From: Zoogloea sp.
GTDB lineage: Bacteria; Pseudomonadota; Gammaproteobacteria; Burkholderiales; Rhodocyclaceae
Assembly (NCBI GenBank): GCA_016703645.1
Contig: JADJBR010000009.1
Coordinates: 735,935 to 799,934, forward strand
Direction of reading: 5' to 3'
DNA length: 64,000 nt
A program made the translations under genes and the position numbers. Positions 34,754-44,659 of this stretch are shown here, in pieces. Each line of letters opens with the position of its first letter. Position 1 is the first letter of the stretch. The notes below the pieces were generated by a model. The model was not told where the DNA came from, made no database searches, and saw nothing but the letters and a program-made list of their open reading frames with translations.

Positions 34754-37024
34754 TCATTCTAAAACAAGCTTCACAGCACAAACTCGGATGGGATGACTGA
34801 GTGTTGCAGCGAATCGTCTGGCCCCATCGAGATCAAGGTTCAAAGACGCAAACGACTTCCTCAGAATCTCCTCAGGCATCGCCCAATCCCACTTCTCACG
34901 CAAGATGTTCTTCGCTTCAGCCAGGACATGGACGGGATCAAGGTCAGTCATCTCGCCGACCTTAGCCACCGCATCGAGCAGGCGCTCCGTGGACGCCCCA
35001 GGCACGGTCAAGGCAACACCTTCATTGTTGGCACGCAGCCCTACTGTCGCGAGGAGCATGACCAAACCATCATTCACCGCATCCCCCCGCCACGTAATAA
35101 GCACCGCTTCGTGCCCCCACTGGAACATCTGAGACGTCTGCAGGTTCGTTCGACGATAGTAGTCCCGGGCCTCTGCCAGCAAGGCCGCAGCGCTTTGGTC
35201 GAGAAATGGTACCGGCGTGCTCTCGGCCAACACCGCCCGCATCTCCTGGCGGACCACGTCATGCACCATGGCACCTCCGCCATCGAATGCCGGAGGCGCA
35301 CCTCCTCTGTCAGGCGTCACGACGATCACCTTCTTCTCCGCATCGACGTCCAGCACCCGCCAGCGACGTCCGGCGAAGATCACTCGCTGATCGGGCAACA
35401 GTGGATGCGAAACCGGGAGCGAGCCCAGGGTCTTGCCTTCGCAGAGGAGACGAAACTCGTCGTCGGACGTAAAGGCGGCGTAGAACTCGTAGTGATTGAC
35501 CAGCTTCTCACCCAGCTCACCGTGTAGAAGTAGGCCAGAGCTATCCTGAGTGAGGAGTTGCTTGTCGCCCATGTGCCGAAGCAGGGATACGAAATCGTTG
35601 CGGTCCAGACCATCAAACGGCCCCCCTTTCACAAGGAGGGCCCAAAGCTCACCTGCCGTAGCCCCGCCACGCTCGGCAATCACGGAGAGAATCTGCTGGA
35701 TGAGGGTCGAACAGTGCAGTCCACCGACTCGTGGGGGCTCGAACCACCCGCGGAGGAGCAGGCGCACCATCGCGATCGTTTGGACAAGCCCCTCCCTGAT
35801 CGAATCCGACAACCCCAACTTTGGACCGAGCTCCGACTCAATGCAGTAGCCTCGCAGAATCGCTGGCTCACCCTTTCGACGCCCGGAGCGCCCCAATCGC
35901 TGCCGCAAGCTTGCGATGGAGGGAGGCGGACCGATCTGGCAAATGCACTTCACGGCACCGATGTCGATTCCAAGCTCCAAGGTGGTGGTGCAGATGGCGG
36001 TTGCCGGCCTGGAACCGTCCTTCAGAGCGCTCTCGGCATCCTCGCGAAAGTCCTTCGACAGGCTGCCATGATGTGCCCAGAATTCGTTCGGCACACCTTC
36101 CTGCTCACAACGCCGGCGAAGCAGATCCGAGTAAAGCTCGACCTGCCTGCGGCTGTTTGGGAATACCAGATTGTTTGAGCCTCGCAGCACCTTGTAAAGG
36201 TGCTCGGCCACCTCCAAGGTGCTCCCAGGAGCCAAGTCTTCCACCTCGGGATCGTCGATCTCAGGCTGTCCAGCGGCTCGAGCAGGTTTCTCGACATAGC
36301 CCTTGACGAGGATCTTGAGCTCTTGCCCGCCATTTCCCGCCTCGATCAGATCGACGAGGTCTGGATTGTCTGAGCGAAGGAACTGGGCAGCCAAGCCCAT
36401 ATCCCCGAGTGTCGCCGAGAGGCCTACCCGCGGTAGCCGCCAGCCGACCGTCCGCTCCAGGCGACACATCAGTGACTGGAGCTGCTTGCCCCGCTCCGAG
36501 CCGATGAAGGCATGCAATTCATCCACGACGACATAGCGCAGCTTCGACATCAGCCCAGGCATCGCCGTCCCACGCCGCACGAACAAGGCTTCAAGCGACT
36601 CGGGGGTGATCAGGAGCACACCCCGGCCATCCTTGATGAACTTGTGCTTGCGGCTCGCCGCTACATCACCGTGCCACGCAACGACCGGAATATCGAGTGA
36701 GTCGCACAGCCCCGTGAGCCGCCCCCACTGGTCGTTGATGAGCGCCTTCAGGGGACTGATGTAGAGCACCGAGCCAATGTCTGGCTCGTGACGCAGCATG
36801 TGCGTGAGGATGGGGAAGAACGCCGCCTCGGTCTTGCCCGCAGCGGTCGCGGCCGCAATGATGACGTCCCGGTCCGCGTCGATCAGCGCGGGTATTGCCT
36901 TCTCCTGGGCGTCACGGAGTGCGGTCCAGCCCTCGCTCCAGATCCAACGCTGGATACGCACATCCAGCAGAGCAAAACCTTGCGAGCCCCCGTCAGAGCC
37001 TGAAGCTGGTGAGTTCGTCGTCAT
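34754..37024 (-). CDS. DEAD/DEAH-box helicase, Shango SngC-like
   Basis: 756 residues, superfamily 2 helicase of the Lhr/DEAD-DEAH type. Walker A AATAAGKTEAAF at residues 58-69, PLKALINDQW motif Ia, DELH box at 168-171, motif III SATLGD near 204 and motif VI QRLGRSGRRKGE near residue 405. It is the last gene of a three-gene minus-strand operon and overlaps the ATPase gene by 32 bases. The trio TerB protein, DUF2791-type ATPase and helicase matches the Shango anti-phage system; a BrxHI-like helicase of BREX is the main alternative. Confidence 0.9.
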   Translation of the reverse strand: MTTNSPASGSDGGSQGFALLDVRIQRWIWSEGWTALRDAQEKAIPALIDADRDVIIAAATAAGKTEAAFFPILTHMLRHEPDIGSVLYISPLKALINDQWGRLTGLCDSLDIPVVAWHGDVAASRKHKFIKDGRGVLLITPESLEALFVRRGTAMPGLMSKLRYVVVDELHAFIGSERGKQLQSLMCRLERTVGWRLPRVGLSATLGDMGLAAQFLRSDNPDLVDLIEAGNGGQELKILVKGYVEKPARAAGQPEIDDPEVEDLAPGSTLEVAEHLYKVLRGSNNLVFPNSRRQVELYSDLLRRRCEQEGVPNEFWAHHGSLSKDFREDAESALKDGSRPATAICTTTLELGIDIGAVKCICQIGPPPSIASLRQRLGRSGRRKGEPAILRGYCIESELGPKLGLSDSIREGLVQTIAMVRLLLRGWFEPPRVGGLHCSTLIQQILSVIAERGGATAGELWALLVKGGPFDGLDRNDFVSLLRHMGDKQLLTQDSSGLLLHGELGEKLVNHYEFYAAFTSDDEFRLLCEGKTLGSLPVSHPLLPDQRVIFAGRRWRVLDVDAEKKVIVVTPDRGGAPPAFDGGGAMVHDVVRQEMRAVLAESTPVPFLDQSAAALLAEARDYYRRTNLQTSQMFQWGHEAVLITWRGDAVNDGLVMLLATVGLRANNEGVALTVPGASTERLLDAVAKVGEMTDLDPVHVLAEAKNILREKWDWAMPEEILRKSFASLNLDLDGARRFAATLSHPIRVCAVKLVLE

Positions 37025-38288
37025 CCTCTACGGCCACATCCGTCGCACCACCGCCGTCCTGTTCCACTTCAACGTAATTTACGAGCTCTCTCCAGTCGGC
37101 TGAACTGTTCTGCTCGAGTACCGCCAGCAAGTTGATGAACGCCGTGATCGTCGTCCGCGGCGTTCGAAAGTAAGCCTCTCCCAGCCTTCCCGCGCAGTGC
37201 GACATGAACGCAGGGATGGCCTCCTCAGGCAGCAGATACTTGGCCTCATCCCCCGAGGCATAAACATGCCTGAGCTTGCAGAGCAGCACATAGAAATCTT
37301 CGGGCGTAAGGCTCGCCAGGCGCAGCACCGGACCGGAGTAATCCACCATTCCAGCCTTGGCAAAGGTGTTCTCCGCCAACCGGGACTGCAGGGCCGCGTA
37401 GCTGTAGAGACCTCGACGCGTGTCCAGGAGAAACTCCGGTGTACCGCCCAGCACAATCCCCAACCCCTCCGCTGAGCCCTGGAGGGAATCATTGAGGATG
37501 CGCAGGATCTGCTCGTAGTTGGCGTTACGCGCCTGAGTGTTGGAGAGTTTGTACAGGTTCACCAACTCATCCAGGCAGACCATCAGCCCGCTGTAGCCGG
37601 CAAGGCGGACAAACCGTGCCAGGAGCTTCAGCTGATCATAGATGGAGGCGTCATCGATGATGGTTCGCACGCCCAGTGCTGCACGTGCATCGGTCCGCGT
37701 CGTAAACTCGCCTCGCAACCAACGCACGGCATCCGCCTTGAGCTGCTCGTTACCTTCTTCGAAGCCTCGGCAGTAAGCAGCGATGACCTCCGCAAAGTCA
37801 TAGCCATTCACCATCTCTGCCAGATGGTCGAGCTTCTCTCGAACGACAGCTTCTGCCGGCTTGCCACTCGCTTTGGCCTCGGACTTCGCTTGCGAAATGA
37901 ACTTCTCAACGACACCTGGCAGGGCCCCGCCCTCAGGCTTCGTGCGAGTCGCCAAATTCTTGGCCAGCTCTGCGTAAAGCGAACGCGCCTGACCGCCCGT
38001 CGCGTGAAGGCGCCGGTCAGGGTTCAGGTCTGCATGCATGGTGACGAGCTTCTTCTCCAGCGCGATGGCGCGTACCAGGTTGAGGAAAAAGGTCTTGCCG
38101 GAGCCGTACTCTCCGATGACGACCCGAAACCCCGAGCCCGCATCAGCGACACGGTCGGCATCCTTCATCAGCGCCTCAAGCTCTTTGACCCGTCCGACCT
38201 GAATCAGATGCTGGCCAACACGCGGGACAACCCCCGCACGAAGAGATTGAATAACCGCATCACGGTCCTTTGCGCGAATCGTGCTCAT
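36993..38288 (-). CDS. ATP-binding protein (DUF2791/BrxD-like), Shango SngB-like
   Basis: 431 residues. P-loop GEYGSGKTFFLNLVRAIALE at about residues 59-78 and a Walker B-like GLMVCLDELVNLYKLS near residue 245. Family features include the KELEALMKDADRVADAGSGF approach to the P-loop and the NYEQILRILNDSLQG helix. These match the DUF2791 ATPases found in type 2/6 BREX (BrxD) and in Shango. It overlaps both neighbours (ATG/TGA overlap of 4 bases upstream), so it is translated as one unit with them. Confidence 0.9.
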   Translation of the reverse strand: MSTIRAKDRDAVIQSLRAGVVPRVGQHLIQVGRVKELEALMKDADRVADAGSGFRVVIGEYGSGKTFFLNLVRAIALEKKLVTMHADLNPDRRLHATGGQARSLYAELAKNLATRTKPEGGALPGVVEKFISQAKSEAKASGKPAEAVVREKLDHLAEMVNGYDFAEVIAAYCRGFEEGNEQLKADAVRWLRGEFTTRTDARAALGVRTIIDDASIYDQLKLLARFVRLAGYSGLMVCLDELVNLYKLSNTQARNANYEQILRILNDSLQGSAEGLGIVLGGTPEFLLDTRRGLYSYAALQSRLAENTFAKAGMVDYSGPVLRLASLTPEDFYVLLCKLRHVYASGDEAKYLLPEEAIPAFMSHCAGRLGEAYFRTPRTTITAFINLLAVLEQNSSADWRELVNYVEVEQDGGGATDVAVEDDDELTSFRL

Positions 38289-40753
38289 ACAGGGAGCGCC
38301 TCCAGAACTTCTTGGTTGATTTCAATCGGGTCGTCACCCTCGGTGAGCGGTGCATCACAGGTGTCCAGCGCAGCCTCGTTGATGTGCTCGAGTGCCCCAT
38401 CGAGCATCAACTCCATATCCGAGGCGGCATCCATCAGCTCATCCCGGAGCCAGGTACTGCGGGTCACCAGCAAGCGTACGAAGGCAGAGTGGTTCGCATC
38501 CAACCCCAAGAGTCCGGTCTGCATCTGCTCGGTCGCTTCGTCCGGCAGCGCCGTAGCGACCTCCGTGCGCTCCTGCTCGCCCTCTTCCACAAAAACGTTC
38601 GCAAGCAGGGCAGCGACCTCCGCGGTTTCCTTCTGGAGCTGGGCGATGCGCGCCGGGTCGAGGCTGAAGCCCTGCGGCTTCGGGCTCGCCGAGGCCACCT
38701 CGGCGGTCGAGGGCACCGGCGCATCGTTTGCATGAAGATCGGTATAGACGAGCGTGGTCTCGAGCCCCAGGGCTCGATATGTCCGCTCTAGGAACTTCAC
38801 TTCCGAGGGACTGACGACGCCATCCGCCTGGGTGAGGTGAGCAAGGAAGCGCGCTATCGAACGACGGGCATCATCGGCCAGATGCTCGAATTTCTTCTTT
38901 ACGCCTGCCAGGGTGGCGGGCTGCTCGATACCCAGCCTCAGGTGCGCCTTGAGACGTTTGCGATGCGCGACACTGAGATGGCTCCACGAGTCGATGTAGC
39001 GCGTCAGGGTTAAAAGCTCTTGGGCAGAAGCGTCGCCATCGGCAAGCGCCACCATGCATGCCAGATCGAGCGTCACGGCTGCAGCCTGATACACCGCCCC
39101 CTCCCGCTGGCTTCCTTCGTTCGCGGATGCAGCAAACAGCGCGATCTTGTCCTCCGCTTTGGGGGTACGGGCACCGGCAAGCACATCCGGCTCCATGCCA
39201 AGCTGGAGTTCCTGCAAGGCCCGCGCCAAGCCGATCACCTTGTCACGCGACAGTGGCCCCGCGCTCTTGAGGCGCCCGGAAAGCTCCCCGAACGACATGA
39301 CGACCATCCCGTCGCCCACCCGCGTTTTCAGGTCATCCAGCTCGGCCTTCACGGTTGCGGGCCATAGATCAACAGGCAACTGCAGTAGCGCCTCCAAAGC
39401 ATGTGCTTTGTCAGGATTGCGGCCAACAAAGCGGCTGTAGGGCTCCAGGGCTGTGGTGCAGCTGTCGACAAGGGCTTGAAGCTTCTGGACAGGCACCTTC
39501 ACAGCGGAGACGTCTGGCAGACCTCCCAGGCTCTGCTGGAACGACTGCCCGTGAAACCCTCTGGAAGCCGGCTGGTATGAACACTGCAGCTTTGTCTTGT
39601 TATTCCGGAGGAGAAAACCCTCTCCGTGCTCTGCAGCGTACTCTCGCTGGAAAAGCTGGGCGAACTCTGCGCCACATCGCGTCACTGCGGTGCGACGCGA
39701 GATGTTGGGGTCCGCAAGTGCCCAGGCCAGCGCCCAGTTGGCCGGCACGGGCTGCTGGTCCGCAGCAAGCTGACCCAGACCGATCTTCAATCCCAGAGGG
39801 AGCTCATAGCAGCGCTCAGGAATGGCGGGCGGCGCATCCAGGTAGGCCTTCACCGCCAGCTTTTCAGCATCCAGGTACGCCAGGAAGTGCGTCGCATACT
39901 GCCGGAACGAATTGCTGCCAACGTAGATATCCAGCAGGCGCTGGACCTCGACCTTGATGGCTGGAATGTCGGCCTTGGCAGCGGGGTCAGTCGTTACATC
40001 GACCAGGGCCCTACGTTCCAGGCCATAGAAGAAGAGAAACACATAGCCGATGTCCGCGTTCGGATCACGACGACCATCCGCGAGCCACTGCAGGTGAGCA
40101 CGCCGCGCATCTGGCGTGACATCCGAGTAGCTCGACCAATAGCCCATAAGTCGCAACGAGGTCACCACCGGCGTAGACGCGACACTCAGTTTCGGATTTA
40201 TCAGCGCGGGGTCGATCTGCCCATAGCGATCTCGAAGCCCCGAGCCGACGTAGAGCAGACCACCTGATATCTCGAAACCCGCGACAGAGACCGTCTCGCC
40301 GGCGGGAACCCACTTCCACTGATTGCCGATGGGGCCCTCCGGGATAGGAATCCGGTGCTCTGCCGTCTGAGGCTCAACACTCAGTACGAATGACGCGAAC
40401 TCGTCCTTTTGCATCGCGGCACTCTCCACTTTGAGTGCAGGAGCAGGGCAGCTACTGTCTTGAGAAGCAGGCGCTCCTCCCGGAGGTGGCGTACTCACGA
40501 CGCGGGAAACCGGCTTGGCTCGACTCCCCGAACCCATCATCTTTACAACCACCCTGACCACAAAAACCACGGCACCTGCAACAAAGAGTGTGCCCCAAAC
40601 CTCCTTGGGTACCGAAGCGATGATGCCAACAACGACCATCGCGCCCACAAGGATCATGCTCGAGCCTGCGTTCTTCTTAGCCATAGTTTTCGGGGTCAGC
40701 AGTGCATCAGGAGCAGGAGGCCATTTCTGAATCGGCGGGGTGAAACCGTTCAT
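38285..40753 (-). CDS. TerB-domain membrane protein, Shango SngA-like
   Basis: 822 residues. Two hydrophobic segments lie at about residues 32-72 (SSMILVGAMVVVGIIASVP, then WGTLFVAGAVVFVVRVVV), so the protein is probably anchored in the inner membrane by its N-terminus. A TerB-N domain follows (RRAHLQWLADGRRDPNADIG, then YVFLFFYGLERRAL), then a TerB core (LDLACMVALADGDASAQEL, then DGVVSPSEVKFLERTYRALG) and a TerB-C-like tail (LGLDANHSAFVRLLVTRS). The acidic pairs in the TerB core could bind metal. First gene of the minus-strand operon. An in-frame ATG at 40684 is an alternative start. Confidence 0.88.
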   Translation of the reverse strand: MNGFTPPIQKWPPAPDALLTPKTMAKKNAGSSMILVGAMVVVGIIASVPKEVWGTLFVAGAVVFVVRVVVKMMGSGSRAKPVSRVVSTPPPGGAPASQDSSCPAPALKVESAAMQKDEFASFVLSVEPQTAEHRIPIPEGPIGNQWKWVPAGETVSVAGFEISGGLLYVGSGLRDRYGQIDPALINPKLSVASTPVVTSLRLMGYWSSYSDVTPDARRAHLQWLADGRRDPNADIGYVFLFFYGLERRALVDVTTDPAAKADIPAIKVEVQRLLDIYVGSNSFRQYATHFLAYLDAEKLAVKAYLDAPPAIPERCYELPLGLKIGLGQLAADQQPVPANWALAWALADPNISRRTAVTRCGAEFAQLFQREYAAEHGEGFLLRNNKTKLQCSYQPASRGFHGQSFQQSLGGLPDVSAVKVPVQKLQALVDSCTTALEPYSRFVGRNPDKAHALEALLQLPVDLWPATVKAELDDLKTRVGDGMVVMSFGELSGRLKSAGPLSRDKVIGLARALQELQLGMEPDVLAGARTPKAEDKIALFAASANEGSQREGAVYQAAAVTLDLACMVALADGDASAQELLTLTRYIDSWSHLSVAHRKRLKAHLRLGIEQPATLAGVKKKFEHLADDARRSIARFLAHLTQADGVVSPSEVKFLERTYRALGLETTLVYTDLHANDAPVPSTAEVASASPKPQGFSLDPARIAQLQKETAEVAALLANVFVEEGEQERTEVATALPDEATEQMQTGLLGLDANHSAFVRLLVTRSTWLRDELMDAASDMELMLDGALEHINEAALDTCDAPLTEGDDPIEINQEVLEALPV

Positions 40754-40961
40754 TGATCAGGGAGGTCAACGATAAACAATCGGGATCTGCATCACTGAAA
40801 AATGTGAAGCGATGTTTAACCTCAGGCACCCGTCATCTTCGCGATTCATGCCGCTTTCTACAGCCCAGAAAATCACTCATAGTGAGTGCACTGAATCACA
40901 TTAAATTCAGACACCCCTCTCAAGAGAGATAACCCGTTCGGAATCCCCCTTGCTGGCTGAC

Positions 40962-42279
40962 CAGGGCCATTGCACTTACTTGTCATCCGAACCCCTGCAT
41001 ACTCAAATAACATCGATTGACACCAAAACCCGTTCACACTCAACAGCTTGCGCAAGCACCTTGTGAACTTCTTCCAAAAGGCGTCTACTCTCGTCTTTTG
41101 GACGATGAGCATGGAAACGCCCACACCGATGCCGTTGATGAGTTGCCTCTCCCTGGTCGACGACCCTCGCCGTGCCGGCTATGCGCGCCGGCATGATCTC
41201 CAGGAGATCCTGACGATGGCCGTCTGCGCGGTGCTGTGCGACATGAACAGCTTCGAGGAAATCGCCTTCTGGGCCCAGAGCAAGGAGGCCTGGCTCAGGC
41301 GCTTTCTCAAACTCGAGGGCGGCATTCCGTCCCACGACACCGTCAACCGGGTGTTCCGCATCCTGAACCCGAAGTCCTTCGAATCGGCCTTCCGGCGCTG
41401 GGCGGGTGGCCTGGTGCCCGCGGTGAGCACGGGCACGCTGGCGGTCGATGGCAAGACGATACGAGGCTCGGGTGATGGCGAGAACAGGCCGATCCACCTG
41501 GTCAGCGCCTTCGCCACCGAATGTGGGCTGGTGCTGGGCCAGGAGAAGGCCAGTGACAAAAGCAACGAGATCACCGCCATCCCCGAACTGCTCGACAACC
41601 TGCTGATCCGGGGCTATCTGGTCAGCATCGATACAATGGGCTGCCAGAGCCAGATCGCCGCTAAGATCCTGGCACAGAAGGCCGACTACCTGCTGGCCGT
41701 CAAAGGCAACCAGCCTTCCCTTCAAGTCACGCTCCAGGAGCGCTTCGGCCTCGCCCAGCGCGAGGCGCTGCAGCAGGCCGGGCAATACGCCCGCTTCTCT
41801 GAGGAAGCCCATGGCCGCTTCGTGTAGCAAGAGTTCTGGGTGGCTGCCAACGCTGGCGAAGTGGATGTTGAACATTGGCCAGGGTGCAAGATGCTGGGCA
41901 TGGTCGAATCGCTGAGGATGGTTGGTGACAAGGCCTCTGCGCCAGAACGGCGCTACTACATCGCGTCCCGAGCCATGCCGGCCATCGACTTTGCCAAAGC
42001 CGTCCGGGCGCACTGGGGCATTGAGAATGGCGTCCACTGGATGCTGGACGTCAATTTCCAGGAAGACGCCGCCACCGTGCGCAAGGACTACGCCGCGGAC
42101 AACCTCTCCCGGCTGAAGCGCATCGTTCTCAATCTGCTCAAGACCGAAACCGCCACCCAAGCCAAGTTTGGAAAGATCAGCATGCGCATGAAGCGCAAGC
42201 TCGCCGCCTGGGAGGATGGCTACAGGGAGGCGATGTTGGGGATTAGCCTGGCGCATGACGGATAAGTGCAATGGCCCTG
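40962..42279 (+). mobile_element. ISAs1-family element (1318 bases)
   Basis: Terminal inverted repeats CAGGGCCATTGCACTTA at 40962 and, reversed, at 42263-42279. It holds one transposase reading frame interrupted by a stop. The flanking bases do not form a clear target duplication. On its right side it abuts an IS5-type fragment, which it probably truncated. Confidence 0.88.
41105..42265 (+). pseudogene. ISAs1-type transposase with in-frame nonsense codon
   Basis: 387 codons including one internal TAG at 41825-41827; both sides are in the same frame. The N-terminal half has LSLVDDPRRAGYARRHDLQE, HDTVNRVFRILNPK, LAVDGKTIRGSGDG and VSIDTMGCQSQIAAKIL; the C-terminal half has YYIASRAMPAIDFAKAVRAH then WGIENGVHWMLDV. 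These are the DDE features of ISAs1/H-repeat transposases. A single base change would restore it. Confidence 0.9.
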
Positions 42280-42280
42280 C

Positions 42281-42523
42281 TCAGAACAACCGGTCAGAGC
42301 GCACCGAGTAAAAGGCGATCAGCAATTGGGCCTTGAGCAGGCGCTCGGGCGGAATCGAAGGGCGCCCCGTCCTGGCGTAAAGGCCATCAAGCTCCGCAGA
42401 AATGGCCGACAGTGCCGATTCGGCCAATTTCTTCACCCGGCGTAATGGGTGATCAGTCGGAATCCGGGACTCGACCGAGAAATAGTGAAACATCGAGGAC
42501 TGGGGATCGACTTCGCCGCGCAT
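42281..42523 (-). pseudogene. IS5-family transposase, N-terminal fragment
   Basis: 80 codons beginning MRGEVDPQSSMFHYFSVESR, then DHPLRRVKKLAE and GRPSIPPERLLKAQLLIAFY, the typical start of IS5/IS1182-like transposases. It is cut at the right end of the ISAs1-type element. The following 300 bases (42524-42829) hold the likely remnant of the IS5 end and the ribosome binding site of the next gene, nothing else I can support. Confidence 0.85.
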
Positions 42524-42829
42524 CGTTGCTCTGCCTGGGGTTCGGGGGATACGGCTAGGACAGACGGGTGGCCGGATCGTTCACTGGGTTTTGCATCAAC
42601 CTATTAGCCGTCGTAGTATCCATTTTGACTTCCCTCTTAGCCGTTTCAGATTGACCTAAAGAAATTCAATCTTGGCACTTAGGTGCTGGGTGGTAAGCTC
42701 ACCGGGTGGGTGGCGGAAGTCCTTTTGTAGTCATTGGGGCACACAATGAGAGTCAGCGTACCTACTTCACCGCCGACCAACATCTTGCCCAGATTCGACA
42801 TGCCGTTGACGCCATAGGAGGTAGCCGAT

Positions 42830-43669
42830 ATGAATGACAAAGTCGAAGAGCCGCCGCAGCAGCAAAGTTATTCACCTGAATCTGCGTCTCCAACTCGCTC
42901 CGCGGCAGAGCAACCCTGGTACCAGAATTGGCAGAGAGTTCTCGGCGTAGGTGCTGGGGCACCCATGTTGGTTTCGATCTTAACGATCTGGACCAACTTT
43001 ACGATCTCCAGTATGGAGATGCACAATCGTGAGTCGGAACGCGCACAAGTCGCAAGAGAGCGTGAATACGAGCGTGAAGACAACCAGCGAGCATTCGATG
43101 CGAAGTTGGAGAGCGAGCGCCGCACACTTGGCGCCAAGCTCGAAAGCGAACAATTGGACCGCCTCAAAAAGTACGAAAGTGAGAGGCTCGCGCGCATTGA
43201 CAAACTAGAAGCAGAAGCTAAGCAGCGAGCGCGCGACGATGAAGCGAAGCTTCGCGCGATGCAGACGCACTACATTGATCTGGCACTTGCACGCACCTTG
43301 TGCCTAGACGACCGTGTTCGCATCTTCGGGTATGTTGCTGCAATAGCGAAGGCAGACGAAAAGGCTTGGGCCCAACGGGAACTCGACCGAGCAATGAAGC
43401 TGCGAGATGAGCGTGACGAAGTTGAGAAGCTAAAGAGAGAGCAGCTCTCCCCCAGTGTACTGGAACAACTCTCCAGGCAACTCGCCGCGGTAAATTTAAA
43501 TAATCCTGGGTTGGCCTCGGCAACCGAAGCAGATGCAAAGAATCGGGCGAAGTATGTGATCGAGCTTGGGAAGCGAAATGAGGCTCTACGGTCTGTGGAC
43601 ATTCCCTGCACAGGCTTGCCTTCAGGTCTTCCTATGCCCGTTGCAGCGACTGTCGGCGCCAAACCGTAA
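42830..43669 (+). CDS. Single-pass membrane coiled-coil protein, unknown
   Basis: 279 residues with a strong AGGAGG ribosome binding site. A proline/serine-rich N-terminus is followed by one membrane segment at about residues 37-57 (VLGVGAGAPMLVSILTIWTN) and a long, highly charged coiled coil at about 60-145 (REREYEREDNQRAFDAKLES). A helical C-terminal part with a few cysteines follows. No enzyme motif. It is flanked by IS remnants on both sides, so its original partners may have been lost. Confidence 0.75.
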   Translation: MNDKVEEPPQQQSYSPESASPTRSAAEQPWYQNWQRVLGVGAGAPMLVSILTIWTNFTISSMEMHNRESERAQVAREREYEREDNQRAFDAKLESERRTLGAKLESEQLDRLKKYESERLARIDKLEAEAKQRARDDEAKLRAMQTHYIDLALARTLCLDDRVRIFGYVAAIAKADEKAWAQRELDRAMKLRDERDEVEKLKREQLSPSVLEQLSRQLAAVNLNNPGLASATEADAKNRAKYVIELGKRNEALRSVDIPCTGLPSGLPMPVAATVGAKP

Positions 43670-43689
43670 GGTATGCGTGGTCCGAGAAG

Positions 43690-44165
43690 TTGACATGAGT
43701 CGGGGCCCGCTTGTCGATCTGGGCAAACTCGGCCGCGGCGTGGATGGCCCGGTTGAGCTGCCGGGTGCTGAGGGGCTCGATCGGATTGAGCCCGGGAAAC
43801 AGCCAGCCGCCGTCGAGCATCTTGCCCTGGGCCCGAGCGACCTTCCACCAGACGTACAGCCGCTCGAGCAGCACCGGCGAGAGCATCACGTAGCGATCCT
43901 TGCGGCCCTTGCCCTGCTCGATGCGCAGGGTCACCGGCTGCATCCGGGCCATCAGTTCCTGATGATTGAGGGTGATGTCGAAGAAGAACTTCAGCCCGCT
44001 GATCGCCGCGTTGAGCGAAACCGGCGAGATGCCGTGATCGACCAGATAGCGTTGGTAGTTGTGCAGATCCTCGGTGCTGGCCTTATCCGGCGAGAGTCCG
44101 AGGTACGCGGTGAACTGCCGTACGGCGCGCAGGTCATGGGTAAGCCCCCGGCGATCCCCTCTTGA
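43690..44165 (-). pseudogene. Degenerate tyrosine recombinase (IS91-associated integrase type)
   Basis: The frame has an N-terminal SAM-like domain (LRAVRQFTAYLGLSPDKAST), jumps from QELMARMQPV directly to TLRIEQGKGRKDRYVMLSP, and then runs WWKVARAQGKMLDGGWLFPG to FAQIDKR. The segment with the first catalytic arginine is deleted and the RHSFAT/LLGH part is missing, so it is inactive. Similar integrases accompany IS91-type elements. Confidence 0.75.
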
Positions 44166-44375
44166 CCGAGCCTTAAGCGGAATCCGGCCCCCACCGATGC
44201 GGCAACAGCTCCCCAATTCGACTATGGGGCTGAGTCGGCAGGCGAGTAAGGACGTCCTTCAAGTAGGCATAGGGCTCATGCCCATTCAGGCGCGCCGACT
44301 GGATCAGACTCATGATCGCCGCCGCCCGCTTGCCGGCGCGCAGCGAGCCAGCAAAGAGCCAGTTCTTCCTCTTAT
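44166..44375 (-). pseudogene. IS66 transposase C-terminal fragment
   Basis: Minus-strand translation RKNWLFAGSLRAGKRAAAIM, then SARLNGHEPYAYLKDVLTRL and PHSRIGELLPHRW, is the IS66 TnpC C-terminus. It meets a second, oppositely oriented IS66 C-terminus at about 44375. Confidence 0.8.
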
Positions 44376-44376
44376 G

Positions 44377-44635
44377 CCAAGTTCAGCATAACCGCAACAA
44401 TTGGCTCTTCGTGGGCTCCGAACGGGCAGGCCAGCGCGCCGCGGCCATCCAGAGCCTGCTGGCCACCGCCAGCCTCAATGGACTGGAACCCTACGCCTGG
44501 CTGCGGAGTACCCTGGAGAAACTCCCGCTCTGGCCCCACAGCCGAATCGATGAATTGTTACCGCTGGGCGGCCGGGTGATTGACGTCGATGCCACACCCG
44601 AGGACGTCATCGACACTCGGATCATCCCACGCTGA
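44377..44635 (+). pseudogene. IS66 transposase C-terminal fragment, opposite orientation
   Basis: Reads NNWLFVGSERAGQRAAAIQS, LNGLEPYAWLRSTLEKLPLW and PHSRIDELLPL, the IS66 TnpC C-terminus of another IS66 lineage than the neighbouring minus-strand fragment. The short palindrome TTATGC...GCATAA lies at the junction. Confidence 0.8.
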
Positions 44636-44659
44636 TCCCCGCAAGGTGGGCCGGTTGGA

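Noticed and set aside
34754-38288. Helicase and ATPase as brxHI and brxD of the BREX locus
   Set aside because: They lie on the opposite strand, beyond an IS, and overlap a TerB-domain gene, which fits Shango better; BREX here already has brxL.
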